From the NCBI GenBank assembly GCA_027924025.1, contig AP026970.1, positions 3,246,501 through 3,310,500 on the forward strand: DNA of 64,000 bases, read 5' to 3'. Positions 41,106 to 51,533 of the stretch are shown here, piece after piece. Made by a program: the position numbers and the translations under genes. The first letter of the stretch is position 1. Each line of letters starts with the position of its first letter. The DNA comes from Comamonadaceae bacterium OS-4 (GTDB lineage Bacteria > Pseudomonadota > Gammaproteobacteria > Burkholderiales > Burkholderiaceae_C). The notes under the pieces were generated by a model. That model was not told the DNA's origin. It worked only from the letters and a program-made list of their open reading frames with translations, and did not search any database.

Positions 41106-42347
41106 TCAATCCGCCTGCTTGCGCAAAAACGCGGGGATTTCGTAGTCGTCCATGCCGCCGCTCGAGAGCGCGTCGACCTTGGCCGCTGCCTGGGTGCGGT
41201 TCGTACGCCACACGCTGGGTGTGGACATGCTGCCGTAGTCAGGCTGACTCACCGACGATCCCACGCTGCCCATCGCGGGGCTTGCGCTTCCTGTGCTGGC
41301 GACTGTGTTCAGCGTGGGCACATGGAAAGGCACGTTGTCGGTACCGGTACGCAGCACTTGCAGCGGAGGCGCTGTGCGGCGCGCGCCTTGACGGCTCAAA
41401 CCTGTGGCGATCACGGTCACACGGATTTCATCGCCCAGCTTTTCGTCGTTGGCGGTGCCGTAAATCACGTGGGCATCGGCAGAAGCGCAAGCGCGGATCG
41501 TTTCCATCGCCATCTTGGATTCTTTGAGCTTCAAAGAACCCTTGCAGGCAGAAATCAGCACGAGCACGCCCTTGGCACCCGACAGGTCGACACCTTCCAG
41601 GAGCGGGCAGGCCACGGCTTGTTCTGCCGCAATCCGCGCGCGATCGGGACCGCTGGCAGTGGCAGTTCCCATCATCGCCTTGCCGGGCTCGCCCATCACG
41701 GTGCGCACGTCTTCGAAGTCGGCGTTGATCTCGCCCTTCACATTGATGATTTCAGCGATACCGCCGACAGCGTTCTTCAGCACGTCGTTGGCGTGTGCAA
41801 AAGCTTCGTCCTGTGACACATCTTCATCGAGTACTTCAAGCAACTTTTCGTTGAGCACCACGATCAGGGAGTCCACATTGGCTTCGAGCTCGGCCAAACC
41901 GGTGTCCGCGTTGCTCATGCGGCGACCGCCTTCGAAATCGAAGGGTTTGGTGACCACACCCACGGTCAGAATGCCCATTTCTTTGGCGACCTTGGCAATC
42001 ACAGGTGCAGCGCCGGTACCGGTGCCTCCGCCCATGCCGGCGGTGATGAACAACATGTGCGCGCCTTCGATGGCTTGGCGGATGTCGGCCTCTGCCTGTT
42101 CAGCTGCCTCACGGCCTTTGTCAGGCTTGCTCCCGGCACCCAAGCCGGTACCGCCGAGCTGGATGGTCTTGTGGGCCGAGCTGCGGCTCAGCGCCTGAGC
42201 ATCGGTATTGGCGCAAATGAATTCCACACCCCCCACCGATGTCGAGATCATGTGCTCCACCGCATTGCCACCGCCACCGCCTACGCCAATGACTTTGATT
42301 TGTGTGCCTTGGTTAAAAGCTTCTTCTTCGATCATTTCGATGCTCAT
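41106..42347 (-). CDS. ftsZ: Cell division protein FtsZ
   Basis: FtsZ (413 residues) forms the cytoplasmic Z-ring. The tubulin motif GGGTGTG is at about residues 106-112 in TAGMGGGTGTGAAPVIA. GVGGGGGNAVEHMI, ANTDAQAL and NADFEDVRTVM are present. The C-terminal linker is Ser/Thr/Ala-rich. The conserved tail DDYEIPAFLRKQAD binds FtsA and ZipA. AAGGAGTAACAAC precedes the ATG. A FlhD-family gene, not ftsA, lies directly upstream. Confidence 0.98.
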   Translation of the reverse strand: MSIEMIEEEAFNQGTQIKVIGVGGGGGNAVEHMISTSVGGVEFICANTDAQALSRSSAHKTIQLGGTGLGAGSKPDKGREAAEQAEADIRQAIEGAHMLFITAGMGGGTGTGAAPVIAKVAKEMGILTVGVVTKPFDFEGGRRMSNADTGLAELEANVDSLIVVLNEKLLEVLDEDVSQDEAFAHANDVLKNAVGGIAEIINVKGEINADFEDVRTVMGEPGKAMMGTATASGPDRARIAAEQAVACPLLEGVDLSGAKGVLVLISACKGSLKLKESKMAMETIRACASADAHVIYGTANDEKLGDEIRVTVIATGLSRQGARRTAPPLQVLRTGTDNVPFHVPTLNTVASTGSASPAMGSVGSSVSQPDYGSMSTPSVWRTNRTQAAAKVDALSSGGMDDYEIPAFLRKQAD

Positions 42348-42404
42348 GTTGTTACTCCTTGAATTGCAATATTGAATGGGTTGAAACCGGTTGTCGGGCA
42401 GAAC

Positions 42405-42728
42405 TCAAGCAGCGACGGCCAAACGGCCTGCCAACAAGATGTCGGCGAGCAGGCGCTTGGCATGCTCGGCCTCCGGCTTGGGAGCCGGATGGCTGGTGAG
42501 GAGCTTCCACACCACGTCATCGCTGACACCGAAGCGGCACAACAAAATGTCGCTATCGGCAATGCTGGTTTTCTGACTTTCTGACAACGTTTTGATAATT
42601 TCTGCAGCGTCTTGCGACATACCCAGTATTTTCACAGCGGACGGGAGGTCCTTCTGGATAAAACTCTGGGCCATATTCAAATAAGCCATATTTGCATCGC
42701 GAATTTCGGCCTTGATTTGGGCTTTCAT
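42405..42728 (-). CDS. FlhD-family transcriptional regulator homologue between ftsA and ftsZ
   Basis: The 107-residue protein matches FlhD along its length: a helical start IKAEIRDANMAYLNMAQSFI, then KDLPSAVKILGMSQDAAEII (FlhD 'A...LG' region), ILLCRFGVSDDVVWKLLTSH (compare the CRF...D..VW of Burkholderia FlhD), and a final helix LLADILLAGRLA. FlhD normally pairs with FlhC to activate flagellar class II genes. No flhC is present here. The ATG at 42728 is chosen because AGGAG lies nine bases before it; the ATG at 42737 touches the AGGAG. The gene sits alone between ftsA and ftsZ, an unusual place. Confidence 0.8.
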   Translation of the reverse strand: MKAQIKAEIRDANMAYLNMAQSFIQKDLPSAVKILGMSQDAAEIIKTLSESQKTSIADSDILLCRFGVSDDVVWKLLTSHPAPKPEAEHAKRLLADILLAGRLAVAA

Positions 42729-42908
42729 ATTTGTCATCTCCTGAGATTCAATATTTTTCGACGATTTTTTTCCAACGACTGAGTGCAAACACGGTGGTGT
42801 TTTACGAAGGCGGGTCCTGCCCTCGATGGACCAGCACACGAACCAGCCCCCAGCAATGGCGGGGAAATGGGTGAACCACGAACACGTTGGTGACCGGTGT
42901 AGACATGG

Positions 42909-44138
42909 TTAAAAGTTCCCCACAAACCAGTCCTTCACAGAACTGAAAGCTGACTTCATCGTGCCGGATTTCTGGGCGACCTTGTAGCCCCGAAGTCGGG
43001 CAATGCGGGCCTCTTCGAGCAGGCCCATCACCGTGGCCGCACGGGGCTGCGCCACCATGTCGGCCAAGGCACTGTTGTATTTGGGGATGCCTCTGCGCAC
43101 CGGTTTGAGGAAGATGTCTTCACCCAGCTCCACCATGCCCGGCATGATGCAACTGCCGCCGGTGAGCACGACGCCACTGGAGAGCACTTCCTCATAGCCG
43201 GACTCGCGCATCACCTGGTTCACCAGGGTAAAAATTTCCTCGACCCGCGGCTCGATCACGCCCGCCAGTGCCTGGCGGCTCAGCATGCGGGGGCCGCGAT
43301 CACCCAAGCCCGGCACCTCGACCTGGGTTTCAGGGTCCACCAACAACTGCTTGGCGTGGCCCGACTCCACCTTGATGTCTTCAGCATCTTTGGTGGGGGT
43401 GCGCAGGGCCATGGCAATGTCGCTGGTGATCAGGTCACCGGCAATCGGGATCACTGCCGTGTGGCGGATAGCGCCGTTGGTGAAGATGGCCACATCGGTG
43501 GTACCTGCGCCAATGTCTACCAGCGCAACACCGAGTTCGCGCTCGTCTTCGGTGAGCACCGACAGGCTGCTGGCCAGCGGGTTGAGCATCAGCTGCTCGA
43601 CTTCCAGGCCGCAGCGGCGCACGCACTTGATGATGTTTTCTGCCGCACTCTGCGCACCGGTCACGATATGCACTTTGGCTTCCAAGCGGATACCGCTCAT
43701 GCCAATGGGCTCACGCACATCCTGGCCGTCGATGATGAACTCTTGGGGCTCCACCAGCAGCAGGCGCTGGTCGGTCGAGATGTTGATGGCCTTGGCGGTT
43801 TCCACCACACGGGCCACGTCGGCCTGGGTGACTTCGCGGTCTTTCACCGCCACCATGCCGCTGCTGTTGATACCGCGGATGTGGCTGCCGGTGATACCGG
43901 TGTACACCCGGGTGATCTTGCAGTCGGCCATCAACTCGGCTTCTTTGAGCGCTTGCTGAATGCTGGCCACCGTCGCGTCGATATTGACCACCACACCGCG
44001 CTTGAGTCCGTTGGTGGGCGCCACACCGAAGCCGGCGAGTTTGAGCTCGCCTCCAGGCATGACCTCGGCCACCACCGCCATGACTTTGGCCGTGCCGATG
44101 TCGAGGCCGACGACGAGATCTTTGTATTCTTTTGCCAT
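42909..44138 (-). CDS. ftsA: Cell division protein FtsA
   Basis: FtsA (409 residues) is an actin-like ATPase that tethers FtsZ to the membrane. Key segments are KDLVVGLDIGTAKVMAVVAE (phosphate 1), VALVDIGAGTTDVAIFTNGA (phosphate 2), and VLTGGSCIMPGMVELGEDIF (adenosine region). The inserted 1C domain covers about residues 85-165, and the C-terminal amphipathic membrane-targeting helix ends AFSSVKDWFVGNF. It starts 23 bases after ftsQ. About 180 bases separate it from the FlhD-like gene, and a candidate promoter (TTGGAA, 16 bases, TATTGA) lies there on the minus strand. Confidence 0.97.
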   Translation of the reverse strand: MAKEYKDLVVGLDIGTAKVMAVVAEVMPGGELKLAGFGVAPTNGLKRGVVVNIDATVASIQQALKEAELMADCKITRVYTGITGSHIRGINSSGMVAVKDREVTQADVARVVETAKAINISTDQRLLLVEPQEFIIDGQDVREPIGMSGIRLEAKVHIVTGAQSAAENIIKCVRRCGLEVEQLMLNPLASSLSVLTEDERELGVALVDIGAGTTDVAIFTNGAIRHTAVIPIAGDLITSDIAMALRTPTKDAEDIKVESGHAKQLLVDPETQVEVPGLGDRGPRMLSRQALAGVIEPRVEEIFTLVNQVMRESGYEEVLSSGVVLTGGSCIMPGMVELGEDIFLKPVRRGIPKYNSALADMVAQPRAATVMGLLEEARIARLRGYKVAQKSGTMKSAFSSVKDWFVGNF

Positions 44139-44161
44139 TGTGTTGCCCTGCTCCGTTTGCG

Positions 44162-44950
44162 CTATTTCTTGCCGCTATCAGCCGCTGCCAGCGTGGTGAC
44201 GCCACGCAACCTGACGGCATATCCGTTGACGTGACGCAGGTCTGCCGATTCCAGCGATCCGGGGCCGCGCCCGTAGCGTGCAGTCACTTGCGTCAACGTT
44301 TTCAAAAATTGTTGGAGTCGCTCCACCACGACATCCGGTCCCCCACGGCCCAGTTCAATCACGGCGCCGCCATCCAGGCGCGCGCGCCAACTGCCGCGGT
44401 TGGACAACTCCAATTTCTCCATCACCAAATCCATTCCTGCGAAGGATGGCGCCAGCGTGCGGTACATCTGTAAAACCTCGTCGCTTTCACCGTCAGGGCC
44501 GCTCAGCTTGGGCAGCTCGTCTTGCTCGACCTCGCCGACGTTGGCCTCAAAGACCTCGCCAAAGCTATTGAGCAAGCGCAGTTCGGGCTCATCGCCCCAG
44601 TACGCGACCGCCACATGCTCTTGCAGTTCGACGCGCAATCGGTTCGGGAACTCCCGCCGCACAACCGCATGCCGCACCCATGGCACCGCCTCGAAGGCAG
44701 CGCGCACACGGGCCAGATCTACCGAGAAAAAGGTTCCGTTCAAGCCGGGCGCCACATTGGCACGCAGCGTCAAGGGGCTGTTGTGACTCATATCCCCTGC
44801 GACAGTGATGCCCTGAATGGCAAACACCTGTAGCCGCCCCAACCATTTGCCACCGGCAACGACCGCAAGGACCACAAAGCCCACGAAGAGGAGCGCAGCG
44901 GTCCCGTTCATGAGCTTGACGTCCAGCGGTGTGTCGGCGGCAGAGCTCAC
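44162..44950 (-). CDS. ftsQ: Cell division protein FtsQ
   Basis: FtsQ (262 residues) is a bitopic inner-membrane protein that recruits FtsL/FtsB to the septum. One membrane helix is at about residues 15-35 ([18 protein letters not shown]). The POTRA domain follows with [18 protein letters not shown], and the beta domain includes [20 protein letters not shown] and [20 protein letters not shown]. The start overlaps the ddl stop by four bases. Confidence 0.93.
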   Translation of the reverse strand: MSSAADTPLDVKLMNGTAALLFVGFVVLAVVAGGKWLGRLQVFAIQGITVAGDMSHNSPLTLRANVAPGLNGTFFSVDLARVRAAFEAVPWVRHAVVRREFPNRLRVELQEHVAVAYWGDEPELRLLNSFGEVFEANVGEVEQDELPKLSGPDGESDEVLQMYRTLAPSFAGMDLVMEKLELSNRGSWRARLDGGAVIELGRGGPDVVVERLQQFLKTLTQVTARYGRGPGSLESADLRHVNGYAVRLRGVTTLAAADSGKK

Positions 44951-45900
44951 GCGTCAGCCTTCCCGTCGGTGGCGGTGCTTTGCAGCAGGCGCACACACAA
45001 GTCTTCGTAGCTGATGCCAGCCGCGCGGGCAGACATGGGCACCAAAGAGTGACCGGTCATGCCCGGCGAGGTGTTGATCTCCAGCAAATAGGGTGTGCGG
45101 GTCTTGGCGTCAATCATCACATCCGCCCGGGCCCAGCCGCGGCAGCCCAGCACCTGGTAGGCCTTGCACACCAGCGCCTGGATGGCTTCTTCCTCTCCTG
45201 CTGGCAAACCGGCGGGCACCAGGTATTGGGTGGTGTCGGTGAAATACTTGTTCTGGTAGTCGTAGTTGCCTTCGGGCGCGACGATGCGGATAACAGGCAG
45301 CGCTTCAGGCGCGGAGGTCGGACCCCAGATCGGGCAGGTGACCTCGTCGCCGGCAATGAACTGCTCGCACAGCACATGGCTGTCGTGCTGCGAGGCCAGG
45401 GCATAAGCAGCATCGCACTGGTCAGCCGTCATCACCTTGGTGAAGCCGATGGACGAGCCCTCGCGTGCGGGCTTGACGATCATGGGCGCACCGAGCGCTG
45501 CAAACGCAGCATGGGTTTCAGCTGCGCTTTTGACCTGTTGCCAGGCGGGTGTCGACAAGCCCTCGAAGCGCCAGATGCGCTTGGTCATGACCTTGTCCAT
45601 CGAGATGCTGGAGGCCATCACGCCGGAGCCGGTGTAGGGGATGCCCAGCAACTCGAGTGCGCCCTGGACTGTGCCGTCTTCACCGAACCGGCCGTGCAGC
45701 GCGATAAAACAGCGATCGAAGCCTTCGCGTTTGAGTTCATCCAGCGCACGCTCTGAGGGGTCGAAAGCATGGGCGTCCACGCCTTGCGAACGCAGCGCCT
45801 TGAGCACACCGGTACCTGACATCAGCGATACCTCGCGCTCCGCCGAGGCGCCGCCCATCAGTACGGCCACCTTGCCCAGATTTAGATTATTTTGGCTCAT
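44947..45900 (-). CDS. ddlB: D-alanine--D-alanine ligase
   Basis: Ddl (317 residues) makes the D-Ala-D-Ala dipeptide for MurF. The ATP-grasp fold shows [78 protein letters not shown], and the metal-binding [20 protein letters not shown]. It overlaps murC by four bases and ftsQ by four bases. Confidence 0.97.
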   Translation of the reverse strand: MSQNNLNLGKVAVLMGGASAEREVSLMSGTGVLKALRSQGVDAHAFDPSERALDELKREGFDRCFIALHGRFGEDGTVQGALELLGIPYTGSGVMASSISMDKVMTKRIWRFEGLSTPAWQQVKSAAETHAAFAALGAPMIVKPAREGSSIGFTKVMTADQCDAAYALASQHDSHVLCEQFIAGDEVTCPIWGPTSAPEALPVIRIVAPEGNYDYQNKYFTDTTQYLVPAGLPAGEEEAIQALVCKAYQVLGCRGWARADVMIDAKTRTPYLLEINTSPGMTGHSLVPMSARAAGISYEDLCVRLLQSTATDGKADA

Positions 45901-47348
45901 AGCGCCCGTCCCTGCTGCGCGAGCAGCTCCTTATTTTGTAGCAAATCAACGATTTTTCCAGGCACGGCGCCAATGGACCCTGCGCCCATGCAGATCAACA
46001 CATCGCCATCGCGTGCGTTGTCGATAGCGGCCTGGGGCATGGCGGCGATGTCGTCCACAAACAAGGGCTCCACCTTGCCGCCCACCCGCAGCGCGCGGGC
46101 AAGAGAGCGCCCATCGGCGGCCACAATCGGCGCTTCGCCGGCGGCATACACCTCGGCCAGCAGCACCGCATCGGCACCGGCGCCAATGACCTTCACAAAG
46201 TCTTCAAAGCAATCCCGCGTCCGGGTGTAACGGTGCGGCTGAAAAGCCAACACCAAACGACGGCCGGGGAATGCCCCCCGCGCAGCAGCCAGAGTGGCCG
46301 CCATTTCGACGGGGTGATGGCCGTAGTCGTCAATCACCGTGACGACTCCACCGGATTCGCCCTCTTTGGCGGGCAAAGCGAGGTCGCCGTAGCGCTGGAA
46401 GCGGCGGCCCACGCCCTTGAACTCGGCCAGTGCCTTGATGACCGCTGCATCCGGAATGTTCAGCTCCACGGCCACTGCAATCGCCGACAAGGCGTTGAGC
46501 ACGTTGTGCAGACCGGGCAGGTTCAGCACCACCTCCAAGTCGGGCAGCACCACGCCGTTGCGGCGTTGCACGGTGAAGTGCATCTGGCCGCTCATGGCGC
46601 GCACATTCACGGCGCGCACTTCAGCGTCTTCGTTAAAGCCGTAGCTGGTGATCGGGCAGGTAACCTGCTCGCAAATGTCGCGCACCGCGGCGTCGTCGGT
46701 ACAGAGAATGGCGGTGCCATAAAAAGGCATGCGGTGCAAAAAGTCGACAAAGGCTTTCTTGAGCTTGCCGAAATCGTGCCCGTAGGTCTCCATGTGGTCG
46801 GCGTCGATGTTGGTCACCACCGCCATCACGGGCAGCAGGTTCAGGAACGACGCATCCGATTCATCCGCCTCGACCACGATATGGTCGCCACTGCCCAAGC
46901 GCGCATTGGCACCGGCACTGTTCAGGCGGCCGCCGATCACAAAGGTCGGGTCCAGACCCGCTTCCGCCAACACACTGGCGACCAGGCTGGTGGTAGTGGT
47001 TTTGCCGTGGGTACCAGCAATCGCGATGCCTTGCTTGAGGCGCATCAGCTCGGCCAGCATCAGCGCGCGGGGCACGATGGGGATTTTCATCTCGCGGGCG
47101 CGGATGACTTCAGGGTTGTCGGACTGCACCGCCGTGGAGGTGACCACGGCATCGGCACCAGTCACGTGACCGGCGGCATGGCCCACATACGTCTTGATAC
47201 CCAGTGCGGCCAAGCGGCGGGTGGTGGCGTTGTCAGCCAGGTCGGAGCCCGAAATCTCGTAGCCGAGATTGCTCAACACTTCGGCAATGCCGGACATGCC
47301 GGAGCCGCCCACGCCGACGAAATGAATGTGCTTGACGGCGTGTTTCAT
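45897..47348 (-). CDS. murC: UDP-N-acetylmuramate--L-alanine ligase MurC
   Basis: MurC (483 residues) adds L-Ala to UDP-MurNAc. It starts with [20 protein letters not shown]. The ATP loop is [44 protein letters not shown], and [20 protein letters not shown] follow. The last 18 or so residues ([17 protein letters not shown]) are encoded by a copy of the dispersed repeat family (about 45911-45943), so the C-terminus appears to have been extended or replaced by repeat DNA. It overlaps both neighbours by four bases. Confidence 0.97.
   Translation of the reverse strand: MKHAVKHIHFVGVGGSGMSGIAEVLSNLGYEISGSDLADNATTRRLAALGIKTYVGHAAGHVTGADAVVTSTAVQSDNPEVIRAREMKIPIVPRALMLAELMRLKQGIAIAGTHGKTTTTSLVASVLAEAGLDPTFVIGGRLNSAGANARLGSGDHIVVEADESDASFLNLLPVMAVVTNIDADHMETYGHDFGKLKKAFVDFLHRMPFYGTAILCTDDAAVRDICEQVTCPITSYGFNEDAEVRAVNVRAMSGQMHFTVQRRNGVVLPDLEVVLNLPGLHNVLNALSAIAVAVELNIPDAAVIKALAEFKGVGRRFQRYGDLALPAKEGESGGVVTVIDDYGHHPVEMAATLAAARGAFPGRRLVLAFQPHRYTRTRDCFEDFVKVIGAGADAVLLAEVYAAGEAPIVAADGRSLARALRVGGKVEPLFVDDIAAMPQAAIDNARDGDVLICMGAGSIGAVPGKIVDLLQNKELLAQQGRAL
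45911..45943 (-). repeat. Dispersed short repeat within the 3' end of murC
   Basis: On the minus strand the sequence TTTGCTACAAAATAAGGAGC followed by TGCTCGCGCAGCAGG has the same landmarks (TGCTA, AAGGAGCTGCTCGCGCA) as the intergenic copies. It is read in frame as the last residues of MurC. Confidence 0.65.
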
Positions 47349-48409
47349 GTGGCCAGCTCCTCGCAGGCGGCGACCACCGCATCGGTGGCATGTAGTTTTT
47401 GCATCTTTTTAGCTCCCAGCGCCTGCTGCATCAGCGCAGGCCGCTCTGTTTTTTGTAGCATTTCTGCCAAGGATTCGGGCGTCAGCGTGGCTTGTGGCAT
47501 CAGCCAGCCGCCCCCTTGCTCGACCAGGAATCGGGCGTTGAATGTCTGGTGATCGTCCACCGCGGACGGGAAAGGCACGAAAGCCGCTGGCGCACCCACG
47601 GCGGCCAATTCGGTCACGGTGCTGGCTCCGGCGCGGCAGATCACCAGGTCCGCATCGGCAAATGCCAAGGCGGTGTTGTCGATGAACGGGGTCAAGTTAG
47701 CTTGCACCCCTGCGGCGGCGTAGTTGGCACGCAGTTCATCGATTTGTTTCTCCCCCGCCTGATGGGTCACGATGGGGCGCTGGCCCTCAGGAATCAGGGC
47801 AAGTGCTTGCGGCACCACGGTGTTGAGGGCGCGGGCGCCCAAACTGCCGCCCACCACCAGCACCTTGAGGGGGCCACTGCGGCCGGCAAAGCGCTGCTCG
47901 GGGGTGGGCAGATTCAAGAACTCGGCACGCAAGGGGTTGCCGATCCACTCGGCCTTGGGCATCACGCCCGGGAAGGCCGAGAACACCCGATCCGCCACGC
48001 CGGCGAGTACCTTGTTCGCCAAGCCGGCCACCGAGTTCTGCTCGTGCAACACCAAAGGCTTGCCACACAGCACACCCATCATGCCGCCCGGAAAGGTGAT
48101 GTATCCACCGAGGCCCACCACCACATCAGGGCGCACGCGCCGCACCACTTGCAGGCTTTCCCAGAAAGCGCGCAGCAGCTTGAATGGCAGCAATGCCAAT
48201 GTCTTGATGCCCTTGCCGCGCACACCGCCGAAGTTCACCAACTCCAGCGGGATGCCGCGGCTGGGCACGATGCGGCTTTCCATGCTGCCGGGGGCTCCGA
48301 GCCAGTGGACGCGCCAACCTTTGTCGATCAGCGCTTGCGCCACCGCCAAGCCCGGGAAGATATGCCCACCCGTGCCGCCGGCCATGATGAGCGCGACTTT
48401 TTGCGTCAT
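47345..48409 (-). CDS. murG: Undecaprenyl-diphospho-muramoylpentapeptide beta-N-acetylglucosaminyltransferase MurG
   Basis: MurG (354 residues) adds GlcNAc to lipid I to make lipid II at the inner face of the membrane. It starts [59 protein letters not shown] and [20 protein letters not shown] form the UDP-GlcNAc pocket. The true start at 48409 overlaps the ftsW stop (ATGA); the longer upstream frame is ftsW antiframe. Part of the 3' coding region (about 47396-47460) resembles a second version of the dispersed repeats. Confidence 0.96.
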   Translation of the reverse strand: MTQKVALIMAGGTGGHIFPGLAVAQALIDKGWRVHWLGAPGSMESRIVPSRGIPLELVNFGGVRGKGIKTLALLPFKLLRAFWESLQVVRRVRPDVVVGLGGYITFPGGMMGVLCGKPLVLHEQNSVAGLANKVLAGVADRVFSAFPGVMPKAEWIGNPLRAEFLNLPTPEQRFAGRSGPLKVLVVGGSLGARALNTVVPQALALIPEGQRPIVTHQAGEKQIDELRANYAAAGVQANLTPFIDNTALAFADADLVICRAGASTVTELAAVGAPAAFVPFPSAVDDHQTFNARFLVEQGGGWLMPQATLTPESLAEMLQKTERPALMQQALGAKKMQKLHATDAVVAACEELAT

Positions 48410-49656
48410 ACCCGCCCCCCATGCATCAACTGGCGGTTCTCGTAGTCCACACGCAGAACCACCGCAATGGCCACAAGGTTGATCAGAATGGCAGAGCCGC
48501 CGTAGCTCATCAGTGGCAGGGTCAGGCCCTTTGTGGGCAAGGCGCCCAGGTTCACCCCCATGTTGATGAAAGCCTGGAAGCCCATCCACACGCCCACGCC
48601 TTGAGCGACCAGCCCCGAGAACACTCGGTCGAGCGCGATCGCCTGGCGGCCGATGTGCATGATGCGGCGGGTCAGCCACAAAAATAAGCCAATCACCACC
48701 ACCACGCCGACCAAGCCGAACTCTTCGCCGATCACCGCCAACAAAAAGTCGGTATGTGCCTCTGGCAGCCAATGCAATTTCTCCACACTGCCGCCCAAGC
48801 CGACACCAAAAATCTCGCCCCGACCGATCGCGATCAAGGAGTGCGAGAGCTGGTAGCCCTTGCCCAAGGCATGCTTGTCATTCCAGGGATCGAGGTAGGC
48901 AAAAATGCGTTCGCGCCGCCACTCGGAGGTGGCGATCATCAGCGCAAACAACATCACCATCACCGCAGCAATCAGAAAGAACATGCGGGCATTCACGCCG
49001 CCCAGGAACAAAATACCCATCGCAATCACGGCAATCACCATGAAGGCGCCCATGTCGGGTTCGGCCAGGAGCAGCAGGCCGATCACCGCTACGGCGACGG
49101 CCATCGGTGCGACCGCGCGGAAGAAGTGCTCTTTGACTTCCATTTTGCGGACCATGTAATCCGACGCATACAAAAGCACCGCAAACTTGGCGAGCTCGGA
49201 GGGCTGAAAATTCATCACGCCCAAAGAGATCCAGCGCTTGGCTCCATTCACGCCACGGCCCACACCAAGCACCAAGATCAGCAAAACCAAAGACACCACA
49301 AACAACCACGGGGCCAGACGTTCCCAGGTTTGCAGCGGAATCTGAAAAGCAATCAGCGCCGCGACGAAGGCCACCACCAACGACATGGTGTGGCGCACTG
49401 CAAAGTGGGTGTGGCTATAGAAGGTGAATTTGGGGTTGTCCGGCATGGCAATCGACGCGGAATACACCATCACCAAACCCCACAGCAGCAGCGCCACCGT
49501 GACCCAAACGAGGGGCTGATCGAAGCCCTTGACCTGTGCCGGCGTCGTACTGGCAGAGAAAGACCCACGCCCGCCCAGGCGCACTGGCAGTGCACCGGCG
49601 GCCTCGGCCTCCTTGGGTGCAAACCATGCTGCGAGCGCGCGGGGCATCAGCTTCAT
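48406..49656 (-). CDS. ftsW: Septal peptidoglycan glycosyltransferase FtsW
   Basis: FtsW (416 residues) is the SEDS-type polymerase of the divisome that acts with FtsI. About ten membrane helices are seen. [80 protein letters not shown] and [19 protein letters not shown] are the family signatures. A 45-residue N-terminal cytoplasmic stretch distinguishes it from RodA at 30715. It overlaps murG and murD by four bases each. Confidence 0.96.
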   Translation of the reverse strand: MKLMPRALAAWFAPKEAEAAGALPVRLGGRGSFSASTTPAQVKGFDQPLVWVTVALLLWGLVMVYSASIAMPDNPKFTFYSHTHFAVRHTMSLVVAFVAALIAFQIPLQTWERLAPWLFVVSLVLLILVLGVGRGVNGAKRWISLGVMNFQPSELAKFAVLLYASDYMVRKMEVKEHFFRAVAPMAVAVAVIGLLLLAEPDMGAFMVIAVIAMGILFLGGVNARMFFLIAAVMVMLFALMIATSEWRRERIFAYLDPWNDKHALGKGYQLSHSLIAIGRGEIFGVGLGGSVEKLHWLPEAHTDFLLAVIGEEFGLVGVVVVIGLFLWLTRRIMHIGRQAIALDRVFSGLVAQGVGVWMGFQAFINMGVNLGALPTKGLTLPLMSYGGSAILINLVAIAVVLRVDYENRQLMHGGRV

Positions 49657-51533
49657 AGGAGTTGCTCCAATTCAGTGCCATTGGCCAAGGCCAGCTCTTT
49701 CACCGCCTCGCAAAACACCTGCGCACGGTGTTCGTAGTTCTTGAACATGTCGAAGCTCGCGCAGGCAGGCGACATCAGCACCGCATCACCCGCATGGGCC
49801 TTGGCATTGGCCAGCGTCACGGCAGCGGCCATGGACTCCGCATCCAACACCGGCACACCGGTATGCTCCAGGGCCGCGCGGATCAAGGGGGCATCTCGCC
49901 CGATCAGCACCGCCGCGCGCGCATAGCGTTCGACCGGACCTGCGAGCGGGGCAAAGTCTTGCCCCTTGCCTTCGCCACCCAGAATCACCACAATGCGGCG
50001 GTCCGCACCCAAGCCCTGCAGTGCGGCCACGGTGGCTCCCACGTTGGTGCCTTTGCTGTCGTCAAAGAACTCCACGTCGTTGAGCACACCAATCGGCTCG
50101 ACACGGTGCGGCTCACCACGGTACTCCCGCAGGCCGTACAGCACTGCGGCCAATGAGCAGCCGGCGGAAGCGCACAAAGCCAAAGCGGCCAGCGCATTGC
50201 TCGCGTTGTGGCGGCCGCGGATGCGCAAGGCGTCGGCCGGCATCAAGCGTTGGATATGGATCTCTTGCTCTTCGTCCTTGCGGCGTTTGCGGGTCTCGTC
50301 GGCCTCAAGGGCGCGCACCAGCCAGACCATGCCGTTGACTTCCTCAATGCCGAAGTCGCCGGGGCGTTGCGGCATGGTGGTGCCGAAGGTGATGTACGCC
50401 CGCTCTTGCGGCCGCTGCAGGCGTACCCGCACCGGCTCAGGGCGCATAGCCATGACGACCGCGTCTTCGCGGTTGAGCACCAGCATGCCGTGCTGGCCAA
50501 AGATACGGGCCTTGGCGCCGGCATAGGCTTGCATGCTGCCGTGCCAGTCGAGATGGTCTTGGCTGATGTTGAGCACGACCGCAGCGGTCGGCTCGAAACT
50601 GCCTGCGGCATCCAACTGGAAGCTGGAGAGTTCCAGCACCCAGACATCGGGCAGCGTGTCCGCCACGAGGTGCTGGGTCAAGGTGTCCAACAAGGTCGGG
50701 CCGATGTTGCCGGCAACCGCCACTGTTTTGCCCGCATGGGCGATCAGTTGACCGGTCAGTGAGGTGACCGTCGTTTTGCCATTGGTGCCGGTAATCGCCA
50801 GAACAGCGGGGGCATAAGCGCGCTGGGCCCGCAAGGTCTCCAGCCCCTGCGAATACAAGCTTAGTTCGCCGCCAACCGTGATAGATATTGCGCGAGCAGC
50901 TCCTAAAACAGGAGCAATGTCTGCAGGACTCAGACCCGGCGAATGGTATACCGCATGCAAGCCTTGTCCTTCGACCAGGCTGGCATCAAAAGGACCGGCG
51001 ACAAACCGGACCTGAGGCAGTTCGTGTTGCAACACGGCCAGCTGAGGCGGGGCGTCACGGGTGTCTGCCACGGTCACGCGGGTCGCGCCAGCGCGCACAC
51101 ACCAGCGCGCCATGGCGAGACCCGAAGCCCCCAAACCAAGGATCAGCACCTGCTGGCCCGCGAGGGGTGCAAACACCACAGGCTCAGCGGGCGCATCGGT
51201 GGGTACCACCTCTTGCGCAACCGCCTCGGAAGCGAGTGCTGCGACCTCGGCCTCTTTGGCGTCGGTGCTGTCCGCCTGGGTATCCGCAAAGATGCGGGCC
51301 ACGAACTCGGCGGCATCTTTGGCCGCGGTCAGTGTCACTGGCAAGGCTACAGGAGCTTGAGATTCAGCTGAGACTACAGGCAAATCGGCTGGCGTCATTG
51401 CCTCTGCCAACGGTTCGTCAGCAGGCAAATCTACGGCCGCGGCACTCAGGGCCGGGTCGTGCGCGAGCCCGCCTGTCGTGTCGACCGGCGTGAGGGGGCT
51501 GTCCGCGGGATGTGGCTGCTCGGGGGTGTTCAT
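49653..51533 (-). CDS. murD: UDP-N-acetylmuramoylalanine--D-glutamate ligase MurD with long N-terminal extension
   Basis: MurD adds D-Glu to UDP-MurNAc-Ala. It has 626 residues against about 440 in E. coli. Residues 1 to about 118 form an Ala/Pro/Glu-rich, low-complexity acidic extension ([20 protein letters not shown] and onward) before the normal start of the fold at [18 protein letters not shown]. The ATP loop is [58 protein letters not shown] and [20 protein letters not shown] are conserved. An extra charged insert (about residues 405-430, [13 protein letters not shown]) sits before the C-terminal domain. The ATG overlaps the mraY stop (ATGA), supporting the long form. Confidence 0.95.
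   Translation of the reverse strand: MNTPEQPHPADSPLTPVDTTGGLAHDPALSAAAVDLPADEPLAEAMTPADLPVVSAESQAPVALPVTLTAAKDAAEFVARIFADTQADSTDAKEAEVAALASEAVAQEVVPTDAPAEPVVFAPLAGQQVLILGLGASGLAMARWCVRAGATRVTVADTRDAPPQLAVLQHELPQVRFVAGPFDASLVEGQGLHAVYHSPGLSPADIAPVLGAARAISITVGGELSLYSQGLETLRAQRAYAPAVLAITGTNGKTTVTSLTGQLIAHAGKTVAVAGNIGPTLLDTLTQHLVADTLPDVWVLELSSFQLDAAGSFEPTAAVVLNISQDHLDWHGSMQAYAGAKARIFGQHGMLVLNREDAVVMAMRPEPVRVRLQRPQERAYITFGTTMPQRPGDFGIEEVNGMVWLVRALEADETRKRRKDEEQEIHIQRLMPADALRIRGRHNASNALAALALCASAGCSLAAVLYGLREYRGEPHRVEPIGVLNDVEFFDDSKGTNVGATVAALQGLGADRRIVVILGGEGKGQDFAPLAGPVERYARAAVLIGRDAPLIRAALEHTGVPVLDAESMAAAVTLANAKAHAGDAVLMSPACASFDMFKNYEHRAQVFCEAVKELALANGTELEQLL
50881..50918 (-). repeat. Dispersed short repeat inside the murD coding region
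   Basis: Minus-strand sequence ATTGCTCCTG followed by TTTTAGGAGCTGCTCGCGCA and ATATCTAT, identical over about 24 bases to the family consensus (TTTAGGAGCTGCTCGCGCAATAT). It encodes [13 protein letters not shown] in MurD, a segment that is also present in other MurD proteins with a similar length, so it is a substitution rather than an insertion. Confidence 0.6.

Noticed and set aside
42734..42908. Small ORF between ftsA and the FlhD-like gene
   Set aside because: The frame has no ribosome-binding site or recognisable features and overlaps the likely promoter and leader region.
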